In this document: positions 1-9,393 of the stretch, one piece after another
How positions within the stretch are numbered: position 1 is the stretch's first letter
Layout of the letters: every line of letters starts with the position of its first letter
DNA from: an uncultured Bacteroidota bacterium
GTDB taxonomy: Bacteria; Bacteroidota; Bacteroidia; Flavobacteriales; UA16
Assembly: GCA_902578505.1 (NCBI GenBank)
Contig: CACHDD010000012.1
Span: forward strand, 1 to 23,168
Reading direction: 5' to 3'
Length of the DNA: 23,168 nucleotides
The notes under the pieces: generated by a model
Told to the model about the DNA's origin: nothing
The model's database searches: none
The model's input: the letters and a program-made list of their open reading frames with translations, nothing else
Translations under genes and position numbers: made by a program

Positions 1-297
1 GGTGCCGTTGGAAGATTAGTTTGGGGTGGTGGTGATTTGACTACTGCTAATGTAATTGACATTGCTAAATCCTCTCTTGTGCTCCCAGGAGATAAAGTAT
101 ACACAACTGGTTTTCAAGGTGTATTTCCATCAGATATTTTAGTAGGAAAAGTAGTTAAAGTTGCAGTAACTGAAGCTGACGACTTTAAAACAGTTATCGT
201 TAAGTTGGGAGTAGATTATAGTAGTATTCGCTTTGTCGAATTCCTAACTGACAAAAGAATATTGAAATCTGATTCACTAATTAATTCTGTAAGATGA
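1..297 (+). CDS. mreC: Rod shape-determining protein MreC, C-terminal part (5' end outside window)
   Basis: The frame is open from base 1, so only the last 98 codons are present. The reading GRLVWGGGD, then about 20 residues later GDKVYTTGFQGVFPSDILVGKV, matches the C-terminal beta-domain of MreC, which typically carries a GD-V-TSG-FP-GI-VGKV pattern. MreC is a periplasmic, membrane-anchored scaffold that activates PBP2 and links the MreB cytoskeleton to the wall synthesis complex. The TGA stop at 295-297 overlaps the mreD start codon as ATGA. Identity also rests on context, since mreD, mrdA and rodA follow directly. An internal TTG at 37 is not a plausible start because homology runs upstream of it to the window edge. 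Confidence 0.93.
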   Translation, partial: GAVGRLVWGGGDLTTANVIDIAKSSLVLPGDKVYTTGFQGVFPSDILVGKVVKVAVTEADDFKTVIVKLGVDYSSIRFVEFLTDKRILKSDSLINSVR

Positions 298-842
298 ACG
301 GTACAGTGAAATCCATATCCGTGCTCATAATCACAATTTTACTACAAATTTTGATATTCAGGTTTGGGATATTTGCTGGAGGAAAGGCAATCATTTTCTT
401 CCACCTATATGGCCTTGTTCTTTTGCCTATAGGTTGGCATAAAACAACCTATTTATTCTTTGGAACTATTACAGGAGCAATTGTTGACCTTGTTCTATTA
501 GGCGGAGGGTTGCACATGGCTTCCGGAGCGATTTTAGGGCTAACGCTTCCCCATATATCAGTAGCAATTGCACCAAGAGACGGGTTTCAAAAAGGCCATG
601 TTATTTGTGCACTCAAAGACGGGTGGATGAGATTTTTAAGCTATTGTTTTTTAGTCTCAACTTTGTATTCATTCGGGCTATTTGCTATTGAAGGAGGAAG
701 GCTTGGGATAATATTAGTTGCACTGTGGAAGGCAATCCTATCAGGTAGTTTGACTGTGATATTGATGGGACTTTCGCAAGGGCTTTTTGGCCTAAAGAGA
801 AAGAATAAGAAGTCTAAAGTAAGTGCTTATCCTTGGTCATGA
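294..842 (+). CDS. mreD: Rod shape-determining protein MreD
   Basis: This 182-residue protein is almost entirely hydrophobic, with about five to six likely membrane spans (roughly residues 7-25, 31-50, 54-72, 75-92, 110-132 and 140-162) and a basic C-terminal tail (KRKNKKSK). Size, topology and position between mreC and mrdA identify MreD, the integral-membrane partner of MreC in the elongasome. MreD sequences are poorly conserved, so the call leans on synteny. The ATG at 294 overlaps the mreC stop (ATGA), and its own TGA at 840-842 overlaps the mrdA start in the same way, so translation of the three genes is probably coupled. Confidence 0.88.
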   Translation: MNGTVKSISVLIITILLQILIFRFGIFAGGKAIIFFHLYGLVLLPIGWHKTTYLFFGTITGAIVDLVLLGGGLHMASGAILGLTLPHISVAIAPRDGFQKGHVICALKDGWMRFLSYCFLVSTLYSFGLFAIEGGRLGIILVALWKAILSGSLTVILMGLSQGLFGLKRKNKKSKVSAYPWS

Positions 843-2641
843 GAAATTCAGATTTAAAAAGAAGATCTCTTGTTGTTAGCGGCATAATTATAGTCATTGC
901 TTGCATTTTCATATCAAAGCTTACTCACCTTCAACTCATAAGCTCGGAGTGGTCAAATTACGCGGGAAGACTCACAGAGGATAGAGAGAGTTTGGATCCT
1001 GTGAGGGGTCAATTTCTTGATAGAAATGGCGAATTGTTAGTAACGAATATCGCGTCCTACGATTTATTAATAACTCCTAGGAAAGCTACCAATTTAGACA
1101 CGCTAGCATTGGCTGAGCTTTTGAGTTGGGATTTGGAAAGGTTGGTAGAGCAATTGGATAAGGCGTCTAGTTATTCAAGATATGTGGCATCAGTTTTAGT
1201 CAAACAGCTCAACTACAAAGAATACGCAGCAATATCAAAAGAGCTGTATAGATTTCCGGGCATTAAGGCGCGCACAAGATCAATCAGATCGAATGTAGCT
1301 GGAGTAGCTGGGCATTTAATTGGCGAGTACAGAGAAGCTGACAAGGATGATTTGATGAAGGATAAATTCTACAATCTTGGAGATTACAAGGGTAAGTCAG
1401 GATTGGAGTCAAGACATGAAGAAGAACTTAGGGGAATTCCTGGTGCTCGGTACCACATAGTTGATGTAAGGAATAACAAAAGAGAAGTACTAGCAGATCT
1501 CGATACAATGCCAGTTTCGGGTAGTGATATCACGTTAACTATTGACCTTGACCTTCAAAGATTTGCTGAAAAGCTGATGGAGGGAAAGCGAGGTTCTGTT
1601 GTTGCAATCGAGCCAAACACAGGAGAAGTTCTCGCAATTGTGTCATCCCCATTTTACAACGCAGATGACCTTACTGGCTCACGTCGTGGAGAAGTTTACG
1701 ACAGTCTGAGGACTCACCCACACAAACCACTTTACAACAGAGCTCTAAGAGGAACTTATAGGCCAGGATCAATTTTCAAAATGCTACAGGGGTTGATTGC
1801 GCTTGACGAGGGGTTGATTTATCCTTATAGTGTAATCGAATGCAATAGGGAAATCATTGGATGTCACGGAGCCCACACTGCTGATAACCTAACCCAAGCA
1901 ATTACCCACTCTTGCAATCCTTATTTTAGAGAAGTAATGCGTAGAGTTGTACTCAGGGGTAAAAATGAAAATCATCTAATTGATGCTTCTATTGGGTTGG
2001 ATTATTGGAGTTCGAGGATAGAGGATTTTGGGTTTGGCACAGATCTAGGAGGAAATCTTACAGGTGCGCGTAAAGGTCAAATCCCAACTTCAGAGTATTA
2101 CGATAGTATTTATGGTAAAACTCATTGGGGTTATTCGACCATTTATTCAATCTCAATTGGAGAGGGTGAGCTATTAACCACCCCTCTTCAAATGGCGAAT
2201 CTTGCATGCGTTATTGCGAATCGAGGGACTTATAGAGAGCCACATGCAATCAGAGATATAGGTGGAACAGGAAAGCCTTTAGGTGAGGATGATTTACACA
2301 ATACTAGCGTTGACCCAAAACATTTTGAACCTGTAATAGACGCAATGCAAAGGGTGATTGAAGACGAGTCAGGAACGGCTAGAAGAGCAATGGTTGAAGG
2401 ACTTACTATTTGTGGTAAAACTGGAACAGTCCAAAACAATGGCGACCTCGACCACAGTGCGTTCATGGCTTTTGCACCTAGAGAAAATCCTCAAATTGCA
2501 TTGAGTGTTTATGTGGAATATTCGGGTCATGGAGGCACTTGGGCTGCACCAATAGCTGGGTTATTGATTGAACAGTATTTGACAGATACAGTAAAATACA
2601 AACACCGTTTAAACAGGGTTTTAGAATTTGATGTGGAATGA
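839..2641 (+). CDS. mrdA: Penicillin-binding protein 2 (peptidoglycan DD-transpeptidase, elongasome)
   Basis: Class B PBP of 600 residues that cross-links peptidoglycan during cell elongation, working with the glycosyltransferase RodA encoded next. One N-terminal membrane anchor lies at about residues 12-30. The PBP dimerisation domain spans roughly 45-220 and the transpeptidase domain about 240-580. All three active-site motifs are visible: SIFK with the nucleophile Ser311, S-C-N starting at Ser358, and KTG at Lys527. The late GHGGTWAAPIAG segment is typical of bacteroidotal PBP2. I chose the ATG at 839, which overlaps the mreD stop as ATGA. A TTG six bases earlier is also in frame but less likely. 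The stop at 2639-2641 overlaps the rodA start. Confidence 0.96.
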   Translation: MRNSDLKRRSLVVSGIIIVIACIFISKLTHLQLISSEWSNYAGRLTEDRESLDPVRGQFLDRNGELLVTNIASYDLLITPRKATNLDTLALAELLSWDLERLVEQLDKASSYSRYVASVLVKQLNYKEYAAISKELYRFPGIKARTRSIRSNVAGVAGHLIGEYREADKDDLMKDKFYNLGDYKGKSGLESRHEEELRGIPGARYHIVDVRNNKREVLADLDTMPVSGSDITLTIDLDLQRFAEKLMEGKRGSVVAIEPNTGEVLAIVSSPFYNADDLTGSRRGEVYDSLRTHPHKPLYNRALRGTYRPGSIFKMLQGLIALDEGLIYPYSVIECNREIIGCHGAHTADNLTQAITHSCNPYFREVMRRVVLRGKNENHLIDASIGLDYWSSRIEDFGFGTDLGGNLTGARKGQIPTSEYYDSIYGKTHWGYSTIYSISIGEGELLTTPLQMANLACVIANRGTYREPHAIRDIGGTGKPLGEDDLHNTSVDPKHFEPVIDAMQRVIEDESGTARRAMVEGLTICGKTGTVQNNGDLDHSAFMAFAPRENPQIALSVYVEYSGHGGTWAAPIAGLLIEQYLTDTVKYKHRLNRVLEFDVE

Positions 2642-3933
2642 GTTATAGGAAAGTATCCATACTAAAAAATCTTGACTGGGTGCTTGTTATCCTCCTAACC
2701 TTACTTGTCTTTTTTGGTTGGGTTAATATTATAAGTGCAACATCCAACATTGAGCTAATTGATTGGTTTGATTGGAATGGAAAAGCCGGAAAGCAATTGT
2801 TATGGATAGGAATTTGCGCAGTCTTTGCATTTACGATAGTAAATATTGAGTCAGAGTTTTTCATTAGAACTTCTATGATTCAATATGTTTTGACTCTGCT
2901 CCTTTTAGTGGCTGTTTTAATCATTGGTAAAAAAGTAGGTGGTGCTAGGTCATGGTTTAGCTTGGGAGGATTTAGTCTTCAGCCAAGCGAATTTGCAAAG
3001 CCCACCACAGCATTAGCATTAGCCTATTATCTGTCCAGGGATTCATCGCGCTGGAAGAGCCTTAAATCTAGAATCTTATCAGTAATTATAGTGGGGCTCC
3101 CCGCAGGGTTAATCCTCTTGCAGCCAGATGCAGGGACAGTTATTGTCTTTGGAGGATTTGTTTTTGTGCTGTACAGAGAAGGCCTATCTGGTAACGTATT
3201 GATTTTGGGTTTTGCTTCTTTAATAATGGCTATTGCTACAATTTTAATTGGTTCATGGGGAGGCATAGAATGGTTTTGGAGTGGATGGATTGTTTTGGGC
3301 TCTACTGTACTTTACATAATAAGAGAAGCAACAGTCCCAAGGAAGAGAAAAAGCTTAACAGTTTGGGGAAGCATCTTATTGATAGCTGGATTATTTATAA
3401 GCATAAGCCTCAACACTGGAATGGAGGAAGTATTGAAGCCTCACCAAAAAGATAGAATACACGTTTTGTTTGGAATCAATGTTGACAACCCAGATGCAGA
3501 TTACAATATCAGACATGCAAAAGCAGCTATTGGGTCAGGTGGTTTTTTAGGAAAAGGATGGATGAATGGTCCAATGACAGCATATAGCTTTGTGCCAGAA
3601 CAAGAGACAGATTTTATATTCTGTACCATTGGAGAGGAATGGGGGTTCATGGGAAGCTTAAGTATTGTTTTCCTTTTTTGCCTATTAATAATCCGAGTAA
3701 TTTATTTAGCAGAAAGGCAACGATCAAAATTCACAAGAGTTTATGCTTACGGTGTCGCAAGTATATTATTCATGCACTTCCTTGTAAACATAGGTATGGT
3801 TTTAGGTCTTGCTCCTGTTATTGGAATTCCATTACCATTCTTTAGTTATGGAGGATCATCACTTCTAGGTTTTACATTCCTAATTTCTGTTCTTCTTAGA
3901 CTTGATGGCGAAAGGTTTAAAATACTTAGATAA
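2638..3933 (+). CDS. rodA: Peptidoglycan glycosyltransferase RodA (SEDS family)
   Basis: This polytopic membrane protein of 431 residues with about ten spans polymerises lipid II into glycan strands in complex with PBP2. SEDS signatures are visible: GGARSW, then QPSE at residues 115-118, LQPDAGT around 160, the catalytic-region TDF with Asp325, and the C-terminal PVIGIPLPFFSYGGSS block. Length is slightly above the usual 370-420 because of an extra hydrophilic or hydrophobic stretch near residues 215-270. The start ATG at 2638 overlaps the mrdA stop (ATGA). It is the last gene of the mreC-mreD-mrdA-rodA unit and is followed by a gene-free stretch with a terminator hairpin about 190 bases after the stop. 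Confidence 0.96.
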   Translation: MSYRKVSILKNLDWVLVILLTLLVFFGWVNIISATSNIELIDWFDWNGKAGKQLLWIGICAVFAFTIVNIESEFFIRTSMIQYVLTLLLLVAVLIIGKKVGGARSWFSLGGFSLQPSEFAKPTTALALAYYLSRDSSRWKSLKSRILSVIIVGLPAGLILLQPDAGTVIVFGGFVFVLYREGLSGNVLILGFASLIMAIATILIGSWGGIEWFWSGWIVLGSTVLYIIREATVPRKRKSLTVWGSILLIAGLFISISLNTGMEEVLKPHQKDRIHVLFGINVDNPDADYNIRHAKAAIGSGGFLGKGWMNGPMTAYSFVPEQETDFIFCTIGEEWGFMGSLSIVFLFCLLIIRVIYLAERQRSKFTRVYAYGVASILFMHFLVNIGMVLGLAPVIGIPLPFFSYGGSSLLGFTFLISVLLRLDGERFKILR

Positions 3934-4120
3934 TAAGCGTTTATCTAAAAAAATAAGTGATTAGTAGAGGTTTTTTACACTTTCGTTTGGAAAACTTAAA
4001 AAATAATTCCATATTTGAATATGAGAAACGCAGAAAAATTCTCTGTTTTTACCTGCCCTAAACAGGCTAGAAACTTTGACATGTAAATGCGTTAATAATT
4101 TTTTTGAACCGTATCCAACT

Positions 4121-4146
4121 AAAGTCTCCAAGAAATTGGAGACTTT
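4121..4146 (+). terminator. Intrinsic terminator hairpin downstream of rodA
   Basis: A perfect 11-base-pair stem, AAAGTCTCCAA pairing with TTGGAGACTTT, is closed by a GAAA tetraloop and followed by TATTATTCT. This is the strongest hairpin in the window. The downstream U-tract is imperfect on the plus strand. On the minus strand the stem is followed by AGTTGG, so it fits rodA-strand termination better, though it could act in both directions. Confidence 0.75.
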
Positions 4147-4169
4147 TATTATTCTAAAAATATAACAGC

Positions 4170-4202
4170 TTCAAGAGTAAATACAAGACTCAAAGCTCTT
4201 GA
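4170..4202. repeat. Inverted repeat, 8-bp arms
   Basis: TTCAAGAG at 4170-4177 and CTCTTGAA at 4195-4202 are exact inverse complements separated by 17 bases. It lies 23 bases after the rodA terminator. There is no U-tract on either side, so its role is unclear: RNA processing element, secondary stem, or chance. Confidence 0.35.
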
Positions 4203-4282
4203 ATAATAATGATACCATCTATGAAAACTACTTTTCATTTCATACCTAGATGCTCTCCTAAAAGAGGAAGCAGAAATATATT

Positions 4283-4307
4283 CCAAATTAGATAAGACGT
4301 AATTTGG
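4283..4307 (-). terminator. Possible sucB terminator hairpin
   Basis: CCAAATTA at 4283-4290 pairs with TAATTTGG at 4300-4307 around a 9-base loop. The position, about 90 bases after the sucB stop, suits the end of the minus-strand operon. The stem is A/T-rich and lacks a clear U-run (AATATATTTC follows on the minus strand), so it is a weak candidate. Confidence 0.3.
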
Positions 4308-4395
4308 GAGTATTTAAATGCATTCCAAATCATTTATATAGGAGTTATTATCAAGATTCTACCTGATGATCCAAGAAGATAGAAAGCAGGGAAAT

Positions 4396-5676
4396 CTAGA
4401 GGCCTAGAAGAACTTCTGTTGGATGTTTACCCCCAAATATCATTCTTTCAGGATTCTCAAGTAATTCCTTAACCATGTAAAGGAATCCAACGCTATCCTT
4501 ACCATCTATTATTCTGTGGTCATAACTAAGAGCAACGTACATTACTGGTCTTACTTCAACCTTTCCAGCTATTGCAATTGGCCTCTCAACAATGTTGTGC
4601 ATTCCTAAGATTGCACTTTGAGGTGGGTTGATAATTGGAGTAGAAAGCATAGAGCCAAACACACCACCATTTGTAATTGTAAAGGTTCCTCCTTGCATCT
4701 CATCAACGGTAAGTTGACCGTCTCTAGCCCTGATTGCAAGACGCTTTATCTCACTTTCAATTTCTGCAATTGACATTGATTCAGCATTTCTTACTACTGG
4801 AACCATAAGGCCCTTTGGAGAGCTTACTGCAATACAGATGTCTGCGTAATCGTGGTAGATAATCTCCTTATCATCGATCATTGCATTTACACCTGGGAAT
4901 TCTGCTAGGGAAGTAGTGACAGCCTTAGTAAAGAATCCCATAAAACCTAATCCAACACCTTTTTCTTCTTTGAACTTATTCTTGTACTTAGCTCGAAGAT
5001 CCATAATAGGTTTCATATCCACCTCGTTAAAGGTTGTAAGCATAGCCGTATCATTCTTGACACCAACCAATCTATCGGCAACCTTTCTTCTAAGCATTGA
5101 CATCTTCTCACGTCTTGTTTCGCGAGAACCAGTCCATCCTCCTTGAGCCATAGCTGATGAAGGATCAAATCCAGCAGCTAGAGCTTCAAGTATATCTTGT
5201 TTTAGAACTCTTCCTCCTCTACCAGTGCCAGGAATTGAACCATCTGAAATGCCCTTATCAGACATCATCTTCTTAGCAGCTGGTGAAGGGTGACCGGAGG
5301 AATAGTCAGATCCTTTTGAAACAGGAGCTAGTGTGGATTTCTCTTCTGTTTTTGTAGCGGGTGCTTCTTCCTTTACTGGTTTAGGTGCTTCTTCTTTCTT
5401 TGCTGTAGCTGTCTTTTTAGTTCCTTTTGGCGGCTTTGCATTTGTATCAATTAAACAACAAATATCACCAACTGCTACAACATCTCCCTCCTCTACCTTT
5501 AGTGTAATTACACCAGCGGCTTCAGCAGGAAGCTCAAGAGTAGCTTTATCAGAATCTACTTCTGCAATTGCTTGATCTTTCTCAACGTAATCTCCATCGC
5601 TAACTAACCACGTTGCGATTTCCACTTCTGAGATGCTTTCCCCTGGACTAGGGACTTTCATTTCAAGGATTAGCAT
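4396..5676 (-). CDS. sucB: 2-oxoglutarate dehydrogenase E2, dihydrolipoamide succinyltransferase
   Basis: Core subunit of the 2-oxoglutarate dehydrogenase complex. It transfers the succinyl group from its lipoyl arm to CoA in the TCA cycle. Domains over 426 residues: lipoyl domain at about 3-77 with the lipoylated Lys44 in DSDKAT; a Lys/Glu/Ala/Pro-rich linker at about 80-120; peripheral-subunit binding domain at about 125-168 ([23 protein letters not shown]); and catalytic acyltransferase domain at about 190-426 with HRIIDG, His387 and Asp391. The succinyl rather than acetyl specificity is inferred from sucA lying directly upstream with a 24-base gap. No Shine-Dalgarno motif precedes the start. 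Met6 is an alternative start, but the longer form fits the family N-terminus. It is the last gene of the minus-strand unit. Confidence 0.96.
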   Translation of the reverse strand: MLILEMKVPSPGESISEVEIATWLVSDGDYVEKDQAIAEVDSDKATLELPAEAAGVITLKVEEGDVVAVGDICCLIDTNAKPPKGTKKTATAKKEEAPKPVKEEAPATKTEEKSTLAPVSKGSDYSSGHPSPAAKKMMSDKGISDGSIPGTGRGGRVLKQDILEALAAGFDPSSAMAQGGWTGSRETRREKMSMLRRKVADRLVGVKNDTAMLTTFNEVDMKPIMDLRAKYKNKFKEEKGVGLGFMGFFTKAVTTSLAEFPGVNAMIDDKEIIYHDYADICIAVSSPKGLMVPVVRNAESMSIAEIESEIKRLAIRARDGQLTVDEMQGGTFTITNGGVFGSMLSTPIINPPQSAILGMHNIVERPIAIAGKVEVRPVMYVALSYDHRIIDGKDSVGFLYMVKELLENPERMIFGGKHPTEVLLGL

Positions 5677-5700
5677 AATTTATTTTTAGTTGAGATAAAA

Positions 5701-8430
5701 TTAATCAATTGAGTAGTTCAAAACAGCATCTATGATAGCTTCATGCCTTCTAGCTGAAATAATAGGAGACCCAGTAGCAGTTGTGCCACAAGCTGGCCTA
5801 GCGATTGTGTGTGAGATTTGGCCTTTGTAATTAAGAGAAATGAAAGGCCATGCTCCCATGTTTTCTGGCTCTTCTTGAAGCCAAATTAATTTTAATTTCT
5901 TTCCATAACGCGCAACAATAGAATCAATCGCATCTTGTGGAAGAGGGCTTATTTGCTCAACTCTTACAAGAGCAATATTTGACCCTTTGCCCTCCTTTTT
6001 TATGCGCTCAAGCACTTCGTAATATATCTTGCCAGAGCAAAGCATCACTGTATCCACCTTCTTTGCCGCTGCAGGTTTAGACATTCTAGGATCGTCAATA
6101 ACTTCATTAAACTTTCCCTTAACCAAATCGGCAACAGTTGAGACTGCTTTGGGATATCTAAGAAGTTTCTTTGGAGTTAAAACTACTAGCGGTTTTCTGA
6201 AAGAGCGAACTACTTGCCTTCTAAGTAGGTGAAACATTTGTGCTGGGGTCGTGCAATTTGCAACTATCATATTTCCACCAGCGCAAAGCGAAAGGAATCT
6301 TTCCATTCTTCCTGAACTGTGCTCTGCTCCCATTCCCTCGTATCCGTGAGGAAGAAAAACTGTAAGACCGTTCATTGCATTCCACTTGTCTTCTGTTGCA
6401 CAGAGGAACTGATCCCAAATTATTTGGGCTCCATTATTAAAGTCTCCAAACTGAGCTTCCCAAATAGTTAAGCCCTGAGGTCTTGCGTAGGCGTAGCCAA
6501 AATCAAACCCAGATACAGCGTACTCTGAAAGCAACGAGTTGTAGATGCTAAGTTGAGCTTGATCCTTGCTAAGGTTATTAAGAAGGATTACCTCATCTTC
6601 GCTGTCCTCAGTTTTAAGTACAGCATGTCTGTGAGAGAAGGTTCCTCTTTCTACATCTTGGCCACTAATTCTAACTGGGTGACCGTCTGAAAGAAGTGTT
6701 GCATAGGCAAGAGTCTCACCCATACCCCAATCCAACTTGTCAGACTCTAGCATTTTTGCTCTGTCATTAATAAGTTTAGCAACCTTGCGGAAGAATTTTT
6801 TATCCTTAGGAAGTGTGCTAATCTTCTTCCCAAGATCGAGAAGTTTCTTTTGTGGATAGCTTGTATCGGGAGAAGTAGTTAGTTCTTCTTCTTTAGCAGG
6901 TCTATATTCTTTCCAAAGATCTTCTAGGAAATTTGGTATTGAGTTTGTCTCTTGATCTTTTGCAGTTGCAAATCCATTTTCCATCAACTCAAGCTGCTCA
7001 GATTTTAAAGTCTCACCAACATCAGCCGTTATCACTCCGCTCTCAGTAAGCTTTTTCAAGTAAATTTCATACGGTGAAGGATGGGCAGCAATTGCCTTGT
7101 ATAGCTTTGGCTGTGTGAACTTAGGTTCGTCACCCTCGTTATGGCCGTACTTTCTATACCCTAGAAGGTCGATAAATACATCCCTGCTAAATTCTTGTCT
7201 GTATTTTATGGCAATCCCCATAACCTGTACAACAGCTTCTGTGTCGTCAGCGTTAACATGGAAAATTAAGCTTTGAGTTGCCTTTCCAACGTCAGTACAG
7301 TATGTCGACGTTCTAGCGTCTAAATAGTTTGTTGTAAATCCTACCTGGTTGTTTACAATAACGTGGACTGTACCACCAGTGCGGTAACCTTCAAGACCTG
7401 CCATTTGGGCTACCTCGTATACAACACCCTGACCTGCTACTGCAGAGTCTCCGTGAACTAAAATTGGAAGAACTGCTTTTTCGTCTCCACCCTTTTCATC
7501 AATACGAGCCCTTGCGATACCTAAGACAACTGGGTCGACAGCTTCAAGATGTGAAGGGTTTGGAGCAAGTGTGATAGACACTTCTTTTCCTGTATCTGCT
7601 ACTTGGGTTTTTGAGTAGCCAAGGTGGTACTTTACATCGCCTTCGAATTCATCCTCACAGTCGTACTCCTTACCAATAAACTCGCTAAAGATGTCTGAAT
7701 ACTCTTTGCCTAAAATATGAGCAAGCGTACTTAGGCGACCTCTGTGAGCCATGCCTATAACGACTTCGCTTACTCCTACATCTGTACCGTACTCGATTAT
7801 CGCATCAAGAGCTGGGATTAAAGATTCTCCACCTTCTAGTGAGAAGCGCTTTTGGCCTACAAACTTTTTTTGAAGGAATTCCTCAAAAAGAGTCGCCTGG
7901 CTAATTTTCTTTAGGATGTGAAGCTTATCGTCAGCAGTAAATTTCTTTCTATTGTCGAGCTCAATATGCTCTCGAATCCAATCCACTCTTTCTGGCTCAC
8001 GGATATACATATACTCAACACTTATGCTGCTACAATACGTCGCCTCCAAATGGTCAATAATGTCCTTGAGCTTAGCAGGCCCAATTCCAACTTGGGTCCC
8101 CGCCTCAAAAATTGTTTCTAGATCTTCTTTTCCTAGGCCAAAATTCTCCAGCTCCAAAGTGGGACTATAAGTCCTCCTCTCTCTTACTGGGTTTGTAGCT
8201 GTGAATAGATGTCCTCTAGTTCTGTAACCGTGAATGAGATCAAGAACTTTAAATTCTTTGAGCGTTACAGACGAAACCCCTTCCCCACCGTAGTGAGCAG
8301 TGGCTAAATCGAAACCAGCAAAAAAAAGCCGCCAAGAGCGGTCAACAGATTCTGGGTTGTTGAGATATTGGGTGTACAATGCATCCAAAGTCTTAGGCTC
8401 AACGTTGCTTAAAAACGATAGTGGGTCCAC
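5701..8430 (-). CDS. sucA: 2-oxoglutarate dehydrogenase E1 (thiamine diphosphate-dependent)
   Basis: This 909-residue decarboxylating subunit converts 2-oxoglutarate and CoA, together with SucB and Lpd, to succinyl-CoA. The N-terminal SFLSNVEPKTLDALYTQYL followed by NPESVDRSW is the E2-contact segment typical of OdhA/SucA. The thiamine diphosphate motif GDSAVAGQG lies at 327-335 with its partner NN at 360-361. HLGYSK (269-274) and HGYEGMGAEHSSGRMERF near residue 700 are substrate and cofactor-domain landmarks. Length is normal for the family (about 900-940). The start is GTG: an in-frame TAA lies five codons upstream and there is no ATG near the conserved N-terminus. The gap from the prenyl synthase gene is 15 bases, so it is cotranscribed. 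Confidence 0.96.
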   Translation of the reverse strand: MDPLSFLSNVEPKTLDALYTQYLNNPESVDRSWRLFFAGFDLATAHYGGEGVSSVTLKEFKVLDLIHGYRTRGHLFTATNPVRERRTYSPTLELENFGLGKEDLETIFEAGTQVGIGPAKLKDIIDHLEATYCSSISVEYMYIREPERVDWIREHIELDNRKKFTADDKLHILKKISQATLFEEFLQKKFVGQKRFSLEGGESLIPALDAIIEYGTDVGVSEVVIGMAHRGRLSTLAHILGKEYSDIFSEFIGKEYDCEDEFEGDVKYHLGYSKTQVADTGKEVSITLAPNPSHLEAVDPVVLGIARARIDEKGGDEKAVLPILVHGDSAVAGQGVVYEVAQMAGLEGYRTGGTVHVIVNNQVGFTTNYLDARTSTYCTDVGKATQSLIFHVNADDTEAVVQVMGIAIKYRQEFSRDVFIDLLGYRKYGHNEGDEPKFTQPKLYKAIAAHPSPYEIYLKKLTESGVITADVGETLKSEQLELMENGFATAKDQETNSIPNFLEDLWKEYRPAKEEELTTSPDTSYPQKKLLDLGKKISTLPKDKKFFRKVAKLINDRAKMLESDKLDWGMGETLAYATLLSDGHPVRISGQDVERGTFSHRHAVLKTEDSEDEVILLNNLSKDQAQLSIYNSLLSEYAVSGFDFGYAYARPQGLTIWEAQFGDFNNGAQIIWDQFLCATEDKWNAMNGLTVFLPHGYEGMGAEHSSGRMERFLSLCAGGNMIVANCTTPAQMFHLLRRQVVRSFRKPLVVLTPKKLLRYPKAVSTVADLVKGKFNEVIDDPRMSKPAAAKKVDTVMLCSGKIYYEVLERIKKEGKGSNIALVRVEQISPLPQDAIDSIVARYGKKLKLIWLQEEPENMGAWPFISLNYKGQISHTIARPACGTTATGSPIISARRHEAIIDAVLNYSID

Positions 8431-8445
8431 GGGGTCAAATTTACA

Positions 8446-9393
8446 TTAACTCACTCTTTCCGTAACTGAAAAAAGTAACTCTTCGAACCAAGTTTTTGTT
8501 GATGAATTAAGTGCGAGTTTATCAAGGGCTATTGAGGCCATATCCGAATAACTCTGCATTAAATTTTTTGCAGCAATATCAGAGCCTGAAGTCCTCATTA
8601 TATCACTAACTTTTTTAATTTTTTCTTCATCTGACAATCCTTCAGATACAGGCAATTCAAAATGCGTCGAAGCATGTATGAATAAAAAAGTCTTTTTATC
8701 TGCCATAATATCACCCCCAACCTGCTTTCCAGTATCTCTTCCCGAGCCAAAGGTATCTAAGTAATCATCCTGAATTTGAAAGGCCAAACCAAGCTTTTCT
8801 CCAAACTCATACCATAGCTCAACCCTGTCATCTGCTACTCCTGCACTAATGGCTCCCATAGCACAGGATGCAGCAAGTAAAACAGAGGTTTTAAGTCTAA
8901 TCATTTCCAAATACATCTCCTCACTTACTTGATCTAAACTTTCAAAGTCCAAATCCTGTTGTTGCCCTTCACACACCTCCATTGAAGTTTTGTTGAAGAG
9001 CTTGAGAAGTTGGGGCATTACTTTGGGTGATGCTGATTCAATAGCTTGATAGGCTGCGGTAAATAAAGCGTCTCCGCTTAATATTGCTGAGTTTTCACTG
9101 TATTTCTCATGGACAGTTTGGCGACCCCTTCTAAGTGGAGCATTATCCATGATATCATCGTGCATTAGAGTGAAATTGTGAAATAATTCGACTGCAATTG
9201 AAGCGAAAATTGCATCATTAGAACTGCCTCCCTCTGCGTTGCAAACTGAGAGAGCTAGAATGGGGCGAATCCTCTTCCCACCCAAACTTAACAAATAACG
9301 AATAGGACCAAATAAATTTGACTCAGGATAGCTGTCTAAAAATTTATTGAGTCCAGAAGTGAAGTCATTCTGGAGTTGTTGAGTTGTGATCAT
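8446..9393 (-). CDS. Short-chain polyprenyl diphosphate synthase (trans-isoprenyl)
   Basis: This 315-residue enzyme condenses isopentenyl diphosphate with allylic diphosphates. Both Mg-binding aspartate motifs are visible: HDDIMD followed by RRGRQTVH (first) and QDDYLD (second). The substrate-binding GGKRIRP lies near residue 38. The first motif is DDxxD without the two-residue insertion of classical bacterial farnesyl diphosphate synthases. A Phe sits five positions before it (F-T-L-M-H-D-D), a bulky residue that in this family limits chain growth. I therefore infer a C15-C20 product (FPP or GGPP) rather than a long quinone tail, but sequence alone does not settle this. Its ATG overlaps the rfbA stop (ATGA at 9390-9393 on the minus strand). 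Confidence 0.92.
   Translation of the reverse strand: MITTQQLQNDFTSGLNKFLDSYPESNLFGPIRYLLSLGGKRIRPILALSVCNAEGGSSNDAIFASIAVELFHNFTLMHDDIMDNAPLRRGRQTVHEKYSENSAILSGDALFTAAYQAIESASPKVMPQLLKLFNKTSMEVCEGQQQDLDFESLDQVSEEMYLEMIRLKTSVLLAASCAMGAISAGVADDRVELWYEFGEKLGLAFQIQDDYLDTFGSGRDTGKQVGGDIMADKKTFLFIHASTHFELPVSEGLSDEEKIKKVSDIMRTSGSDIAAKNLMQSYSDMASIALDKLALNSSTKTWFEELLFSVTERVS

Larger units (their letters stand above)
3934..4395. other. Gene-free convergent intergenic stretch with several hairpins
   Basis: There are 462 bases between the ends of rodA (plus) and sucB (minus), with no open frame of convincing length on either strand. Three inverted repeats are visible and listed separately (4121-4146, 4170-4202, 4283-4307). 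The first 190 bases before the strong hairpin form an unusually long 3' trailer for rodA, or could hold a small RNA. I see no tRNA, and none of the known structured RNA signatures I can recognise by eye. Confidence 0.6.

Noticed and set aside
8428..8430. A missed upstream ATG for sucA
   Set aside because: An in-frame TAA sits five codons upstream of the GTG and the only ATG nearby is out of frame, so GTG is kept.
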